25,170 bases of DNA. Source: JBLKSS01 sp047607725. GTDB taxonomy: Bacteria > Pseudomonadota > Gammaproteobacteria > Enterobacterales > Enterobacteriaceae. The notes below the pieces were generated by a model, which ran no database searches, was not told where the DNA came from, and saw only the letters and a program-made list of their open reading frames with translations. How positions within the stretch are numbered: the first letter of the stretch is position 1; every line of letters starts with the position of its first letter. The stretch spans positions 1 to 25,170 of the forward strand of contig NZ_JBLKSS010000072.1 of the NCBI RefSeq assembly GCF_047607725.1, written 5' to 3'. Made by a program: the position numbers and the translations under genes. Shown in pieces: positions 7,740 to 15,194 of the stretch.

Positions 7740-8673
7740 GCCGACATTTCCGCGCCGGCCCCAGGCCATTTTCCTGATGGGGCCCACCGCCTCCGGTAAA
7801 ACTGCGCTCGCGATGACGTTGCGCCAGCACCTGCCGGTGGAGATCATCAGCGTCGATTCCGCGCTGATTTATCACGGTATGGATATCGGCACGGCCAAGC
7901 CCAGCGCCGACGAGCTGGCGCGGGCGCCGCATCGGCTGATAGATATCCGCGATCCGGCGGAGCCTTATTCAGCGGCGGATTTCCGCCGTGATGCGCTTAA
8001 GGAAATGGCAGAGATCACCGAGGCCGGTCGTATACCGTTGCTGGTGGGCGGGACCATGCTCTACTTCAAGGCGCTGCTGGAGGGATTATCCCCCTTGCCC
8101 CCGGCAGATCCCGAAGTGCGTGCACGCATTGAACGCGAGGCGGAAACGGTGGGATGGCAGGTGTTGCACCGGCAATTGCAACAGATTGATCCGATTGCGG
8201 CAAATCGTATTCATCCTAATGATCCGCAGAGACTGTCGCGGGCACTGGAAGTTTTTTTCGTTTCAGGTAACACTCTAACGGAACTGACAAAAATATCCGG
8301 TGAAGCGCTGGCGTATCGGGTACATCAATTCGTCATCGCGCCGCTTGACCGCGCATTGTTGCATCAGCGTATTGCGCAGCGCTTTCATCAGATGTTGGCC
8401 GCCGGTTTTGAGCATGAGGTCAGTACGCTTTTTGCCCGAGGTGATCTTCACCGGGAAATGCCATCCCTTCGTTGCGTCGGTTACCGCCAGATGTGGTCAT
8501 ATCTGGCCGGCGAAACCGATTATGATGACATGGTGTTTCGCGGGATTTGCGCGACACGACAGCTTGCCAAGCGCCAAATGACCTGGCTGCGGGGGTGGCG
8601 CGATGTTCATTGGCTGGATAGCGATGAGCCCGCTGCAGCCCTCGACAGGGTATTACAGGTTGTTAGTGCATAG
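7732..8673 (+). CDS. miaA: tRNA dimethylallyltransferase MiaA
   Basis: MiaA transfers a dimethylallyl group from DMAPP to N6 of A37 in tRNAs that read UNN codons, the first step of ms2i6A synthesis. The 313 residues match the family. The P-loop MGPTASGKT lies at 16-24, and VDSALIYHGMDIGTAKP, which holds the catalytic Asp and substrate-contacting residues, begins at 41. The start codon lies inside the last codons of mutL (8-base overlap), so translational coupling is expected. In E. coli hfq promoters lie within and after miaA; I cannot assign them here from sequence alone. Confidence 0.95.
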   Translation: MTEPTFPRRPQAIFLMGPTASGKTALAMTLRQHLPVEIISVDSALIYHGMDIGTAKPSADELARAPHRLIDIRDPAEPYSAADFRRDALKEMAEITEAGRIPLLVGGTMLYFKALLEGLSPLPPADPEVRARIEREAETVGWQVLHRQLQQIDPIAANRIHPNDPQRLSRALEVFFVSGNTLTELTKISGEALAYRVHQFVIAPLDRALLHQRIAQRFHQMLAAGFEHEVSTLFARGDLHREMPSLRCVGYRQMWSYLAGETDYDDMVFRGICATRQLAKRQMTWLRGWRDVHWLDSDEPAAALDRVLQVVSA

Positions 8674-8787
8674 GTTGGGTGATTGTGTACAATTGATGGT
8701 ACTGAACGCGCTTTTTTTACAACGTTTATTTTATTTAGAGCCACATGGTTCTTGTTACAAACAACAAGCACATAAGGAAAAGACAGA

Positions 8788-9093
8788 ATGGCTAAGGGGC
8801 AATCTTTGCAAGATCCGTTCTTGAACGCGTTGCGTCGGGAACGTGTTCCGGTTTCTATTTATTTGGTGAATGGCATTAAACTACAGGGCCAGATTGAATC
8901 TTTCGATCAGTTTGTCATTTTATTAAAGAACACGGTCAGCCAGATGGTTTACAAACACGCCATCTCCACCGTCGTACCGTCGCGCCCCGTATCGCATCAC
9001 AATAACAATCCGAGCGGTGGTTCCAGTAATTATCACCATGGCAGCACCCCTGCTTCGCAACCGACGCAGCCGGAAAGCGATGACGCCGAATAA
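8788..9093 (+). CDS. hfq: RNA chaperone Hfq
   Basis: Hfq is the hexameric Sm-like chaperone that pairs small RNAs with target mRNAs. The 101 residues compare with 102 in E. coli. The Sm fold (7-66) is fully conserved, including the proximal-face F-D-Q-F segment and the YKH motif (55-57). The tail (67-101) is His/Asn/Gly/Ser-rich and ends in an acidic DDAE, as in enteric Hfq. An AAGGAAAAG ribosome binding site precedes the ATG. A 114-base spacer from miaA contains TACAAT (8688-8693) without a well-spaced -35 box, so a promoter there is possible but unproven. The gene is intact. Confidence 0.97.
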   Translation: MAKGQSLQDPFLNALRRERVPVSIYLVNGIKLQGQIESFDQFVILLKNTVSQMVYKHAISTVVPSRPVSHHNNNPSGGSSNYHHGSTPASQPTQPESDDAE

Positions 9094-9189
9094 GGCGCAT
9101 CCCTGTTGACCATTTCGCGGTGCTTTAGCGTGCTGTTGGCGCTAAGGCCCGATTATAACTGCGGTATATCCGCATGAGAGGTTGTACGC

Positions 9190-10199
9190 TTGTTTGACCG
9201 TTATGATGCCGGTGAGCAGGCCATACTGGTTCACATCTTCTTTTCGCAAGACAAGGATATGGAAGATTTACATGAGGGTAAGCTGCAGGTGGAGCTGGCA
9301 CAGTTGCGTCATCTTGCTACGCGTCTGGTACGCGGCTGGACGCACCTTGAGCGGCAAAAGGGCGGCATCGGGCTGCGTGGGCCGGGGGAAACCCAGCTTG
9401 AGACCGACCGCCGCCTGTTGCGGAACCGCATCAGCCAGATCCTTTCCCGTTTGGAACGGGTGGAGAAGCAGCGCGAGCAGGGCCGGCGCGCCCGCGCCCG
9501 GGCGGATGTGCCCACCATCTCGCTGGTGGGCTATACAACGCCGGTAAGTCCACCCTGTTCAATCTGATGACTGAGGCCGGGGTGTATGCGGCCGATCAGC
9601 TGTTTGCCACCCTCGACCCGACCCTCCGGCGTATCAACGTCGGCGACGTGGGGGATACCGTTTTGGCGGATACGGTGGGATTTATCTGCCATCTGCCCCA
9701 CGACCTGGTGGCGGCGTTTAAAGCGACGCTGCAGGAAACTCGGCAGGCCACCCTGCTGCTGCACATCGTCGACGCTGCCGATACGCGTATTAGTGAAAAT
9801 ATCGATGCGCTGGACCAGGTGCTGGCCGAGATCGAAGCCAACGATATTCCGACGTTGTTGGTCATGAATAAAATCGATCTGCTTGACGATTTCGCGCCAC
9901 GCATCGATCGCGATGAAAAAAACCGACCGGGGCGGGTGTGGCTTTCCGCCCACAGCGGCGAAGGGGTCGCGCTATTGATGCAGGCCCTTACCGAGCGTCT
10001 GGCGGGCGAGATCGCGCGCCATGAACTCCGTTTGCCCCCACAGGCCGGCCGGCTGCGCAGCCGTTTTTACCAGCTGCAGGCCATAGAAAAAGAGTGGATC
10101 GAGGAAGATGGCAGTGTGGGGCTGGTGGTAAGACTGCTCATCATCGACTGGCATCGTTTATGTAAGCAGGAAATGGCGTTGGTAGACTATCTTGTCTGA
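9190..10199 (+). pseudogene. hflX: Ribosome-associated GTPase HflX, deleted and frameshifted
   Basis: HflX is a GTPase that splits stalled or heat-damaged 70S ribosomes. The reading begins at a TTG (MFDRYDAGEQA...) and matches E. coli HflX, but after KDMEDLH it jumps straight to EGKLQVELAQ. About 90 residues of the N-terminal HflX domain are lost in frame. A second lesion lies in the G1 motif: the expected GYTNAGKST is disrupted because one base is missing in CTATACAACGCC (about 9531-9542). The first frame runs on to 9567, while the rest (NLMTEAGVYAADQ... to ...VDYLV) continues in another frame to 10199. With no intact P-loop and half the N-domain missing I call it dead. The downstream GTPase sequence is otherwise well preserved, so the loss looks recent. 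Confidence 0.93.
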
Positions 10200-10258
10200 C
10201 CGTCCTTTGGGAACTCAAGCCTGAAGAATACTAATTAAAGTAAAAATGGAGCTAAAAC

Positions 10259-11518
10259 ATGGCGTGGAACCATCCCGGTAATAACGGACATGACCGCGAC
10301 CCGTGGGGGAGCAGCAATAATAATAGCGGCAACTCTGGCGGAAATAACAATAAAGGCGGACGAGAACAAGGGCCGCCCGATCTGGATGATATCTTCCGCA
10401 AACTCAGCCGCAAGCTGAGCGGGTTCGGCAATAAAGGCGGCGGTGGTACCGGCACCTGCGCCCCGGGCAGAAGCGGCCGTTATATCAGTCTGGCGGTGGC
10501 GGCCGTGGTGGTCATCTGGGCGGGCAGCGGCTTCTACACGATTAAAGAAGCGGAGCGCGGCGTGGTGCTGCGTTTCGGCAAATTCGATCATCTGGTTCAG
10601 CCCGGCTTGAACTGGAAGCCGACCTTTATTGATACCGTGACCGCGGTCAACGTGGAGTCGGTACGGGAGCTGGCGGCGTCCGGCGTCATGCTGACCTCCG
10701 ATGAGAACGTGGTGCGCGTCGAAATGAACGTGCAGTATCGCGTGACCGACCCCGAACGCTATTTGTTTAGCGTCACCAACGCCGACGACAGCCTGCGCCA
10801 GGCCACCGACAGCGCTCTGCGCGGCGTCATCGGTAAATACACGATGGATCGCATCCTGACCGAAGGCCGCACCGTCGTGCGCAGCGACACCCAGCGGGTG
10901 CTGGAAGAAACTATTCAGCCTTATAACATGGGTATCACCCTGTTAGACGTCAACTTCCAGGCCGCCCGGCCGCCGGAAGAGGTGAAAGCGGCTTTTGACG
11001 ACGCTATCGCCGCGCGGGAAAACGAACAGCAATATATCCGCGAAGCCGAAGCGTATTCCAATGAAGTGCAGCCGCACGCCAACGGTCAGGCTCAGCGCAT
11101 TCTGGAAGAGGGTCGCGCCTATAAAGCCCGCACCGTACTGGAAGCGCAGGGGGAAGTGCAGCGTTTCGCCAAGGTGTTGCCGGAGTATAAAGCGGCACCG
11201 GAAATTACCCGCGAACGTCTGTATATCGACGCAATGGAGCGCGTGCTAAGCAGTACCCGAAAAATTCTGGTCAACGACAAGGGCAGCAACAATTTGATGG
11301 TGCTACCGCTGGATCAGATGTTGCGCAACCCGCCGGCCGGCAATAGCAAAACGCGCTCAAGCAATGAAGCGCTCAATCTGTTGCGGCTGCCTGCCGGGGG
11401 CACCAGCAGCGGTGCCGCGACGGCACCTGCCGCGGGTGGCAACGCCAGCGGAACGGTCATGGATCAGCGACGCGCCAATGCACAGCGTGACGATACCACG
11501 CGCGAAGGGAGGGAGTAA
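10259..11518 (+). CDS. hflK: FtsH regulator subunit HflK
   Basis: HflK is an inner-membrane SPFH-family protein that forms a large cage with HflC around the FtsH protease and limits its access to membrane substrates. The 419 residues equal the E. coli length. It has a Gly/Asn-rich cytoplasmic N-terminus (1-65), one transmembrane segment (about 75-93), an SPFH/band-7 domain (about 95-270, beginning IKEAERGVVLRFGKF), a helical region with many Glu/Ala residues (about 255-310), and a low-complexity Ala/Gly/Thr tail. The start has a GGAG ribosome binding site. hflC begins 3 bases after the stop. The gene is intact although hflX just upstream is broken, so its expression must survive the hflX lesions. 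Confidence 0.95.
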   Translation: MAWNHPGNNGHDRDPWGSSNNNSGNSGGNNNKGGREQGPPDLDDIFRKLSRKLSGFGNKGGGGTGTCAPGRSGRYISLAVAAVVVIWAGSGFYTIKEAERGVVLRFGKFDHLVQPGLNWKPTFIDTVTAVNVESVRELAASGVMLTSDENVVRVEMNVQYRVTDPERYLFSVTNADDSLRQATDSALRGVIGKYTMDRILTEGRTVVRSDTQRVLEETIQPYNMGITLLDVNFQAARPPEEVKAAFDDAIAARENEQQYIREAEAYSNEVQPHANGQAQRILEEGRAYKARTVLEAQGEVQRFAKVLPEYKAAPEITRERLYIDAMERVLSSTRKILVNDKGSNNLMVLPLDQMLRNPPAGNSKTRSSNEALNLLRLPAGGTSSGAATAPAAGGNASGTVMDQRRANAQRDDTTREGRE

Positions 11519-11521
11519 CCG

Positions 11522-12538
11522 ATGCGTAAGCCTCTAATGCTTATTATGGTGATAGTGCTGGTGGTGCTGTATGTGTCACTGTTTGTGGTGCAGGAAGGCA
11601 AGCGCGGCATCGTCCTGCGCTTTGGTAAAGTATTGCGCGACGGCGATAACAAGCCGTTGATTTACAATCCCGGCTTGCACATGAAGATACCGTTTATCGA
11701 AACGGTTAAGAATCTTGATGCGCGCATTCAAACCATGGAAAACCAGGCGGATCGCTTTGTGACCATGGAGAAGAAAGACCTGATCGTTGACTCTTATATC
11801 AAATGGCGTATCAGCGATTTCAGCCGTTATTATCTGGCGACCGGCGGCGGCGATGTGTCGCAGGCGGAAGTGTTGTTGAAACGGAAGTTTTCCGACCGTC
11901 TGCGCTCGGAGCTCGGCCGGTTGGATGTTAAGGGGATTGTCACCGACTCCCGCAACCGCCTGATGACCGATGTGCGCGAAGCGCTTAATAACGGGACTTC
12001 CGGCGACGATGAAGAGACGCAGGCCACCGCGGCCGATAACGCCATCGCTTCCGCCGCCGCGCGGGTAGAGCGTGAAACCAACGGCCCGCAGCCGGCGGTA
12101 AACCCGAACAGTATGGCGGCGCTGGGCATTGAAGTTTTGGACGTGCGTATCAAGCAGATCAACCTGCCGACGGAAGTGTCCGACGCGATTTATCAGCGCA
12201 TGCGCGCGGAGCGTGAAGCCGTCGCCCGCCACCACCGGTCCCAGGGCCAGGAAGAGGCGGAGAAGTTGCGTGCCGCCGCGGATTACGAAGTGACCCGCAC
12301 GCTGGCCGAGGCCGAGCGTCAGGCGCTGATTACCCGCGGTGAAGCGGATGCGGAAACCGCCAAGCTGTATGCCGACGCGTTCAGCCGGGATCCGGCGTTC
12401 TACGCCTTTATCCGCAGCCTGCGCGCGTATGAAAACAGCTTTAACAGCAACAATGATGTGATGGTGCTGAGCCCGGAAAGCGATTTCTTCCGCTTCATGA
12501 AGTCGCCGGAAGATACCGCGGTCGGCCGCCGTCCCTGA
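11522..12538 (+). CDS. hflC: FtsH regulator subunit HflC
   Basis: HflC is the partner of HflK in the HflKC complex that holds FtsH hexamers. The 338 residues are close to the E. coli 334. A single N-terminal membrane segment (about 4-23) is followed by the SPFH domain (EGKRGIVLRFGKV from about 26). A helical stretch then carries the EAEKLRAAADYEVTRTLAEAER region, and the conserved C-terminus VMVLSPESDFFRFMK closes the protein. The 3-base spacing from hflK and the GGGAGG upstream of the start point to coupled translation. The reading frame is intact. In E. coli yjeT follows directly; here a 2.7-kb accessory insert intervenes. Confidence 0.95.
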   Translation: MRKPLMLIMVIVLVVLYVSLFVVQEGKRGIVLRFGKVLRDGDNKPLIYNPGLHMKIPFIETVKNLDARIQTMENQADRFVTMEKKDLIVDSYIKWRISDFSRYYLATGGGDVSQAEVLLKRKFSDRLRSELGRLDVKGIVTDSRNRLMTDVREALNNGTSGDDEETQATAADNAIASAAARVERETNGPQPAVNPNSMAALGIEVLDVRIKQINLPTEVSDAIYQRMRAEREAVARHHRSQGQEEAEKLRAAADYEVTRTLAEAERQALITRGEADAETAKLYADAFSRDPAFYAFIRSLRAYENSFNSNNDVMVLSPESDFFRFMKSPEDTAVGRRP

Positions 12539-12544
12539 CGGTTG

Positions 12545-12578
12545 CCTCGCACATTCAATCAGGTACGAATGTGCGAGG
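12545..12578. repeat. Perfect 12-bp inverted repeat just after hflC
   Basis: CCTCGCACATTC (12545-12556) and GAATGTGCGAGG (12567-12578) form a perfect stem around a 10-base loop, six bases beyond the hflC stop. No T-run follows. It may stabilise the 3' end of the hfl mRNA or mark the border of the inserted segment. Confidence 0.7.
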
Positions 12579-12732
12579 TACGTCAATGCCCAGGGCGGGC
12601 CGCGGTTAAGCGTGCCTGTCTTGCGGCGTGCAACGGCTACCGGCCCGCCGAGGTCGTCAATCAGTACGGCGAGGAAGTGCTGACTATCCGTGGCCTGTCC
12701 GACATCGTCGTTGGACGGCTTAAAGGTCCGCA

Positions 12733-12975
12733 ATCTATACGGGAGAGTATTTGCGGGTGGTCCGCTTACTTCGTCAGGCTCGAATCAGCAGCGGCATCAG
12801 CCAGCAGCAGCTCGGCGGCGCGCTAAACTGTCCACAATCTTTAATCGCTAAAGTCGAAAGCGGGTAAAAAAGGCTGGATTTCGTTGAACTTAATTACCTG
12901 GCCCGCCTTTTAGCTATCGATCCCATCTTTATGATTGAGCGTGTCGATAAGCCTATTCCACCCTTCAATAGTTAA
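12733..12975 (+). pseudogene. XRE-family HTH regulator remnant
   Basis: In the frame of codon 12748 the sequence reads YLRVVRLLRQARISSGISQQ, then QLGGALNCPQSLIAKVESG, a TAA stop (12865-12867), and KRLDFVELNYLARLLAIDPI, ending at 12975. This is a typical Cro/C1-type helix-turn-helix, where the ISQQQLGGAL and PQSLIAKVESG helices form the DNA-binding unit. In related proteins the residue at the stop is usually Glu in an ESGE(R/K)RLD motif, so a single GAA-to-TAA change would explain it. No ATG, GTG or TTG start sits at a plausible place ahead of the domain, and an in-frame TAA lies at 12721. An ATC codon at 12733 follows an AAAGG by 6 bases and could be a mutated start. I call it a recently inactivated small regulator; its target is unknown. 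Confidence 0.75.
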
Positions 12976-12982
12976 ATCCCCT

Positions 12983-13096
12983 ACAGGTGCTGCGCTTGCG
13001 ATCCGCATCGTGACTCAGTTGTGTTTAGGGGGCATCAGTGAACCTAAAACACAGGGGGGCTTCTCCGATCCTGGTGGTTGCACCTGTTTTTAGGTG
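12983..13096 (+). ncRNA. Possible two-state structured RNA or leader
   Basis: Three complementary segments compete. State A pairs ACAGGTGC (12983-12990) with GCACCTGT (13080-13087), and TGTGTTTAGG (13020-13029) with CCTAAAACACA (13043-13053, one bulged A). State B pairs ACCTAAAACACAGG (13042-13055) with CCTGTTTTTAGGT (13083-13095), 13 pairs with one bulged C. The two states exclude each other. The segment sits between the regulator remnant and the small secreted-peptide gene. Whether it is transcribed is unknown, and overlapping DNA operators are the alternative. Confidence 0.35.
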
Positions 13097-13161
13097 AGAG
13101 ATATTTCTGTCACTGGGACACTTTGTAAACAATAAAGCAACAATCAGCTTATTTTTATGAT

Positions 13162-13179
13162 TCATTAAATCATTAATGA
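13162..13179. promoter_or_regulatory. AT-rich palindrome, possible operator
   Basis: TCATTAA (13162-13168) and TTAATGA (13173-13179) flank four bases. The palindrome lies about 80 bases upstream of the small peptide gene, where a promoter and operator would be expected. It could be the site of the neighbouring XRE regulator, but this is only a positional guess. Confidence 0.35.
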
Positions 13180-13256
13180 TAGAAGTATTGATGGATGGCT
13201 ATTTTGCGCAGCCGTTCATCTTCTGAATTAACGTAATTCTTCACGGAGGTAATGAT

Positions 13257-13433
13257 ATGTATTCCTTAATTAAATTACGTAAAGCGTTATTCATGGTAAC
13301 AACACTGGTATTTTCTTCCCTAGCCACTTCGCCAGCATTCGCCTTAGCATGTCTAGCCAAGCCCGGTAATACGGCCAAGGAGTACGCAGAGCTTTGCGCC
13401 TGGACAGGACCAGGTTTCCCTTTCTGTTTTTGA
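13257..13433 (+). CDS. Small probable secreted Cys-containing peptide (58 aa)
   Basis: The gene is not recognised. A perfect GGAGG (13245-13249) lies 7 bases before the ATG, one of the best ribosome binding sites in the accessory region. The first 29 residues form a classical Sec signal peptide: MYSLIKLRKALF gives the positive N-region, VTTLVFSSLAT the hydrophobic core, and SPAFA a signal-peptidase I site. The predicted mature peptide of 29 residues starts with LACLAKPGNTA and ends with TGPGFPFCF. It has three cysteines, no long hydrophobic stretch, and Gly/Pro/aromatic residues at the C-terminus. It is thus a candidate for a secreted peptide such as a microcin, effector or signal. Codon use is A+T-richer than in the flanking backbone genes. 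Starting at Met13 would spoil the signal peptide. Because it is under 60 codons, automated calling could miss it. Confidence 0.65.
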   Translation: MYSLIKLRKALFMVTTLVFSSLATSPAFALACLAKPGNTAKEYAELCAWTGPGFPFCF

Positions 13434-13469
13434 TGCCTGATGCTCCGTCATTATGAAGTGATTATGACC

Positions 13470-13499
13470 CGAGCCTTTTGCTTAAGGAGGAAAGGCTCG
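13470..13499 (+). terminator. Hairpin after the small peptide gene
   Basis: CGAGCCTTT (13470-13478) and AAAGGCTCG (13491-13499) form a perfect 9-bp stem with a 12-base loop, 36 bases after the peptide stop. Only TT follows, so it is a weak intrinsic terminator at best, or an mRNA-end stabiliser. Confidence 0.45.
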
Positions 13500-13624
13500 T
13501 TCAGAACGCCATGTTCAGCTTCCCATAGTGGACCACCACACCCAGCTTGAAATACTTCCTTTTTTTCAATCCACAGGCTTTTATCCTCAGCAGCCTGATT
13601 GCGCCAGAAAGACATCGAAAAGAT

Positions 13625-13657
13625 ATCAAGATTTAACACAAAACTTTGAATCTTGAT
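13625..13657. promoter_or_regulatory. 9-bp inverted repeat upstream of the Cys-repeat gene
   Basis: ATCAAGATT (13625-13633) and AATCTTGAT (13649-13657) are perfect inverted copies separated by 15 bases (24 bp repeat to repeat). It lies about 75-105 bases before the start of the 199-residue gene and could be a dimer-binding operator or a terminator-like fold. No matching regulator can be named. Confidence 0.4.
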
Positions 13658-13729
13658 GATACATTGCGTTCACTTCATCGTGTTAGTTCTCATTTTGATG
13701 AAAAATGAATCGTCTCCAGGTTTATATTA

Positions 13730-14329
13730 ATGAGTGAAGTGCTCATGATTCCTATCGGCGCCGTAAATCACTTCACGGCTGGTCAATATTGGAGATGTCA
13801 CATGCCGAGCGACTATATGCAGCACAGGATAAATCAATATGGACAAAATGTATGTAATACTAGTAAATTTATATCCGATTGTCGAAAGACAAAGATTGCC
13901 GAGAGATTCATATCTGTTAATAATGTCTTATGCAAATGCCCATCAAGTGAAGAGACATGCCGTTGGATAAATTATACGAATCACTGTCGTTCCGATTATG
14001 AGTTTCCACACTACAAACTCCCAAACAAAGAGGTTACCATAAAGAAGATTACCTATACTTATGGTAAGACCGATACCTCCTATTATTGCCCTTGCCCGCC
14101 TGATCCATGTGCATCGGAAGCATTTTATAATCAATGTCGAGATTATGAATCAAAGAACATGCATGGTTTAGATGTTGCCCAAGCTAGACTCATTCTTCAT
14201 CCTAAAGATTATCCAAAACAGTATCCAGAAACAGCAAAGCTGGTTGGTCTGCCTGAAGTTAGCTGTTTTTGTCCACCTACAGTAATCGACATCAATATTG
14301 CTTCTCCTTCCCTTTCTCAATTATTATAA
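13730..14329 (+). CDS. Cysteine-rich protein with three CX8CR...CXCP repeats
   Basis: I do not recognise this 199-residue protein. It has 13 cysteines, 12 of them in three repeats of one pattern, C-x8-C-R ... C-x-C-P: C42/C51/C68/C70, C77/C86/C120/C122 and C127/C136/C179/C181. The middle spacers differ in length. Each repeat has hydrophobic or aromatic residues before the CxCP (VLCKCP, YYCPCPP, VSCFCPP). No signal peptide or membrane segment is visible from the ATG at 13730. An in-frame stop at 13706-13708 limits upstream extension. AGG at 13718-13720 is a weak ribosome binding site. C23 may be the relic of a fourth, N-terminal repeat, so the gene could be 5'-truncated. The paired cysteines could bind metal or form disulfides. 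Base use is much A+T-richer than the flanking backbone, pointing to acquisition by transfer. Confidence 0.7.
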   Translation: MSEVLMIPIGAVNHFTAGQYWRCHMPSDYMQHRINQYGQNVCNTSKFISDCRKTKIAERFISVNNVLCKCPSSEETCRWINYTNHCRSDYEFPHYKLPNKEVTIKKITYTYGKTDTSYYCPCPPDPCASEAFYNQCRDYESKNMHGLDVAQARLILHPKDYPKQYPETAKLVGLPEVSCFCPPTVIDINIASPSLSQLL

Positions 14330-14354
14330 CAGCTTAATAGCCCTTAAAAGCAGA

Positions 14355-14381
14355 CTCGCCATCATTGTATGGCGAGCTTTT
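14355..14381. terminator. Terminator of the Cys-repeat gene
   Basis: CTCGCCAT (14355-14362) and ATGGCGAG (14369-14376) form a perfect stem with a 6-base loop, followed by CTTTT. AAAAG lies on the left side, so it could act in both directions. It is 25 bases beyond the stop codon. Confidence 0.65.
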
Positions 14382-15160
14382 GAATCAATTCACCCATGAA
14401 TTTTATGACTATGTTCAAATTTTCTCTCTTCCTGACAATCCATTCCTTAGTCATACCTGTTATAGAAACCACATTTCGCGTAGCTCCATTGGTAACAGAT
14501 GCGGCGCGGTGGTGTGCTGAACTGTCTCCCGCAATGCCGATGAAGGTCGGCGGATTTACCTCCGCGCTGGCGCTGAAGGTAATAATCGATGAGCTTAAAA
14601 TGGAATAAGCGATCCCGGATTGATGTACTGATTTCTACCACCAACCCTGGTCGGGCGCGTGAATGGAGAGCGCACACGCCAAGATGCATTGTTGCTGCCA
14701 GTCCGTACGCGTCTGAACCCGCCACTACATTACCATTACGATTAAAGATCGTCACAAACCAGGTACCCACATTAATTTTATGCCTACCTTAACTATACAG
14801 GAACTTTTACCTGCTCCATCTGTGTTCCCAGCCATGAGCCAGCGCTGCCGTATCCATGCCAAAATGGTCAGGAGAATGTGCAGTTAGGATAACTCAAGTC
14901 GATGGCGGTGCTTGCCGTACGCACGTTACCTAGCGTCTTTATCTAAACATGGCGATAACTTGATAACAAGAATTTTCATAGACTCTTTTAAATTTTTCGC
15001 GCTTGATGCTAAATGCTAATCCACCGTGCGTGTTTGCGAGAGAAGAACGGGAAAGCAAATGATTCACGGTAGCAGGCAGAAGCGAAGGGTACAGGTGTGC
15101 ATAGAAAGGCCACGGAAATCGAGGCCTTATTGGTTGATGTTGATGGTGCGTGGACGACCT
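14382..15160. other. Degraded accessory stretch without a supported gene
   Basis: Several short open frames occur here (14396-14608 and 14589-14792 plus; 14447-14770 minus), but none has a recognisable domain or a good ribosome binding site, and they overlap on opposite strands. The base composition between about 14490 and 14730 is closer to backbone than the preceding Cys-repeat gene, which suggests the remains of a separate decayed gene. I cannot identify it. From 14790 to 15160 I see nothing. Confidence 0.4.
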
Positions 15161-15185
15161 TTGAAATAATTTTAAATTATTTCAA
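15161..15185. repeat. Perfect 25-bp palindrome upstream of yjeT
   Basis: TTGAAATAATTT (15161-15172), one central T, then AAATTATTTCAA (15174-15185). The 12-bp arms are perfect. It ends one base before an extended -10 element and covers the -35 area, so it is well placed to be an operator. On RNA it would make an A-U hairpin. Confidence 0.7.
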
Positions 15186-15194
15186 TGATATAAT
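15186..15194 (+). promoter_or_regulatory. Extended -10 promoter
   Basis: TGATATAAT is a perfect extended -10 (TGnTATAAT). A -35 is not well spaced: TTGAAA at 15161-15166 would give a 22-base spacer. A transcript would start near 15201 and meet the hairpin at 15207-15230 at once. Confidence 0.5.

Noticed and set aside
8660..8693. TTGTTA/TACAAT as an hfq promoter
   Set aside because: The spacer is 22 bases, too long for sigma-70, and the upstream TG is one base out of place for an extended -10.
11576..12733. 385-codon open frame on the minus strand
   Set aside because: It is antisense to hflC and extends past its end only by chance; there is no domain or ribosome binding site.
12542..12826. 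94-codon plus-strand frame after hflC
   Set aside because: It begins in the 12-bp hairpin and runs out of frame over the XRE helix-turn-helix. The meaningful translation there is in another frame.
13451..13639. 62-codon minus-strand frame with a GTG start
   Set aside because: It has no clear ribosome binding site and no recognisable motif, and it overlaps the hairpin after the small peptide gene and the 13625 inverted repeat. It is kept only as a possibility.
14396..14792. Overlapping short frames on both strands
   Set aside because: None shows a domain or a convincing start. They overlap each other, which is what decayed DNA with few stops gives.
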